A stretch of DNA of 9,526 nucleotides. Origin: Thioalkalivibrio sp. Lineage in GTDB: Bacteria; Pseudomonadota; Gammaproteobacteria; Ectothiorhodospirales; Ectothiorhodospiraceae. Below the pieces are notes generated by a model. That model did no database searches. It saw nothing but the letters and a program-made list of their open reading frames with translations, and was not told the DNA's origin. A program made the position numbers and the translations under genes. Position 1 is the first letter of the stretch. Every line of letters begins with the position of its first letter. This document shows positions 8,454-9,526 of this stretch, piece by piece. The DNA is taken from positions 1-9,526 of the forward strand of contig SKNJ01000048.1 in NCBI GenBank assembly GCA_007120575.1. Direction: 5' to 3'.

Positions 8454-9526
8454 CTAGATCTGCCCGGAAAACCAGCGCTTCATGCGCGCCCAGATGCCCT
8501 GGAAGCCGGCATCCACCGGACGCGCCTCCCGCTGTGCGCGCGACTCGCGGGCGTAGAGCAGCAGCCCCACCCCGGTCGCATGAATCGGGTTGCGCACCAC
8601 GTCGAGCAACCCGGTGACCTTTTGCGGCACGCCCTGGCGCACCGGCATGTGAAAGACCTCCTCGGCCAGATCCACGACCCCCTCCATGCGCGAGGAGCCC
8701 CCGGTCAGCACCACGCCGGCGGCGATCATCTCCTCGGTCCCCGAGCGGCGCAGTTCCGCCTGGACCAGCTGCAGGAGCTCCTCGTAACGTGGCTCGACCA
8801 CCGAGGCCAGGGTCTGGCGCGACAGCCGCCGTGCATCGCGATCACCGACCCCGGGGACCTCGATGGACTCTCCGGGATCAGCCAGCGAGCGCAGCGCGCA
8901 GGCATATTTCATCTTCAGCTCTTCGGCGTACTGGGTGGGGGTGCGCAGCGCGACCGCGATGTCGTTGGTGACCTGGTCGCCGGCAATCGGGATCACTGCG
9001 GTATGCGCGATCGCGCCATGCGCGAACACCGCGATATCGGTGGTACCACCACCGATATCGACCAGACACACGCCCAGATCCTTCTCGTCCTCGGTGAGCA
9101 CCGAATAGCTGGAGGCAAGCTGTTCCAGGATGATGTCGTCGACCCGCAACCCGCAGCGCTCGACGCACTTGACGATATTCTGCGCGGCGGAGACCGCCCC
9201 GGTGACCAGGTGCACCTTCGCCTCCAGGCGCACCCCGGACATGCCGATCGGCTCGCGCACGCCCTCCTGCTCATCGATGATGTATTCCTGCGGCAACACA
9301 TGGAGGATGCGCTGGTCGGCCGGGATCGCGATGGCGCGCGCGGCGTCGATTACCCGGTCGACGTCCCCGGCAACCACCTCACCGTCCTTGATCGCAACTA
9401 CGCCCGTGGAGTTGTAGCTCTTGATATGGGAACCGGCGATCCCGGTGTACACCGAGTGGATCTCGCAGCCGGCCATCAGCTCGGCCTCCTCCACCGCGCG
9501 CTGGATCGACTGCACGGTGGATTCGA
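8454..9526 (-). CDS. ftsA: Cell division protein FtsA, 5' end outside window
   Basis: The last 356 residues are present. The reading frame is open to the window edge, so the true start lies beyond it; the visible part begins ESTVQSIQRAVEEAELMAG, matching an internal FtsA region, and roughly the first 60 residues are missing. FtsA is an actin-like ATPase that ties FtsZ filaments to the inner membrane and recruits later divisome proteins. Visible marks are HVLPQEYIIDEQEG and SGVRLEAKVHLVTG (subdomain 1C region), ASSYSVLTEDE, the phosphate-binding VDIGGGTTDIAV, the nucleotide-binding VVLTGGSSRMEGV, and a C-terminal amphipathic helix (GIWARMKRWFSGQI) that serves as the membrane-targeting sequence. 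It is separated from ftsZ by 87 bp in the same direction, as in most proteobacteria. Confidence 0.97.
   Translation of the reverse strand, partial: ESTVQSIQRAVEEAELMAGCEIHSVYTGIAGSHIKSYNSTGVVAIKDGEVVAGDVDRVIDAARAIAIPADQRILHVLPQEYIIDEQEGVREPIGMSGVRLEAKVHLVTGAVSAAQNIVKCVERCGLRVDDIILEQLASSYSVLTEDEKDLGVCLVDIGGGTTDIAVFAHGAIAHTAVIPIAGDQVTNDIAVALRTPTQYAEELKMKYACALRSLADPGESIEVPGVGDRDARRLSRQTLASVVEPRYEELLQLVQAELRRSGTEEMIAAGVVLTGGSSRMEGVVDLAEEVFHMPVRQGVPQKVTGLLDVVRNPIHATGVGLLLYARESRAQREARPVDAGFQGIWARMKRWFSGQI

Overview
This is an ordinary housekeeping stretch of a high-GC gammaproteobacterial chromosome: the distal end of the division/cell-wall (dcw) cluster joined to secA and argJ. Read in the direction of transcription (mostly the minus strand, right to left) the order is ftsA (5' end outside the window), ftsZ, lpxC, then dciA on the opposite strand, an M23 metallopeptidase gene, secA, argJ and the start of a mutT-type Nudix gene (3' end outside the window). 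The ftsA-ftsZ-lpxC / secA / argJ / mutT neighbourhood and the protein sequences point to Gammaproteobacteria. The GC-rich third positions and acidic-leaning proteins would fit a Pseudomonas/Ectothiorhodospiraceae-like lineage, but the genus cannot be fixed from the window.

Layout. 1-300: N-terminal 100 residues of MutT, overlapping the end of argJ. 281-1492: argJ, 24 bp downstream of secA. 1517-4309: secA. 4310-4745: the only long gene-free stretch (436 bp). It is mostly filled by a 289-bp element with near-perfect 33-bp terminal inverted repeats (4345-4633) that looks like a non-autonomous miniature transposable element inserted at CTAG, 35 bp upstream of the secA start codon. 4746-5633: membrane-anchored M23 endopeptidase. 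5688-6128: dciA (DUF721) on the plus strand, divergent from the M23 gene and convergent with lpxC. 6166-7086: lpxC with a TTG start. 7087-7208: ftsZ-lpxC spacer carrying a strong intrinsic terminator and a possible extended -10. 7209-8366: ftsZ. 8367-8453: ftsA-ftsZ spacer with two inverted repeats. 8454-9526: ftsA, partial.

How the genes fit together. FtsA and FtsZ build and tether the cytokinetic ring. LpxC commits UDP-GlcNAc to lipid A. The M23 enzyme probably cuts peptidoglycan cross-bridges. DciA loads the replicative helicase. SecA drives protein export. ArgJ closes the cyclic arginine pathway, and MutT cleans oxidised nucleotides. The set is envelope growth, division and replication housekeeping, with arginine and nucleotide-sanitation genes trailing secA.

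Nothing here is clearly a new biological system. The observations most worth a second look are the structured miniature element in the secA leader, and the terminator placed 28 nt upstream of the TTG start of lpxC.
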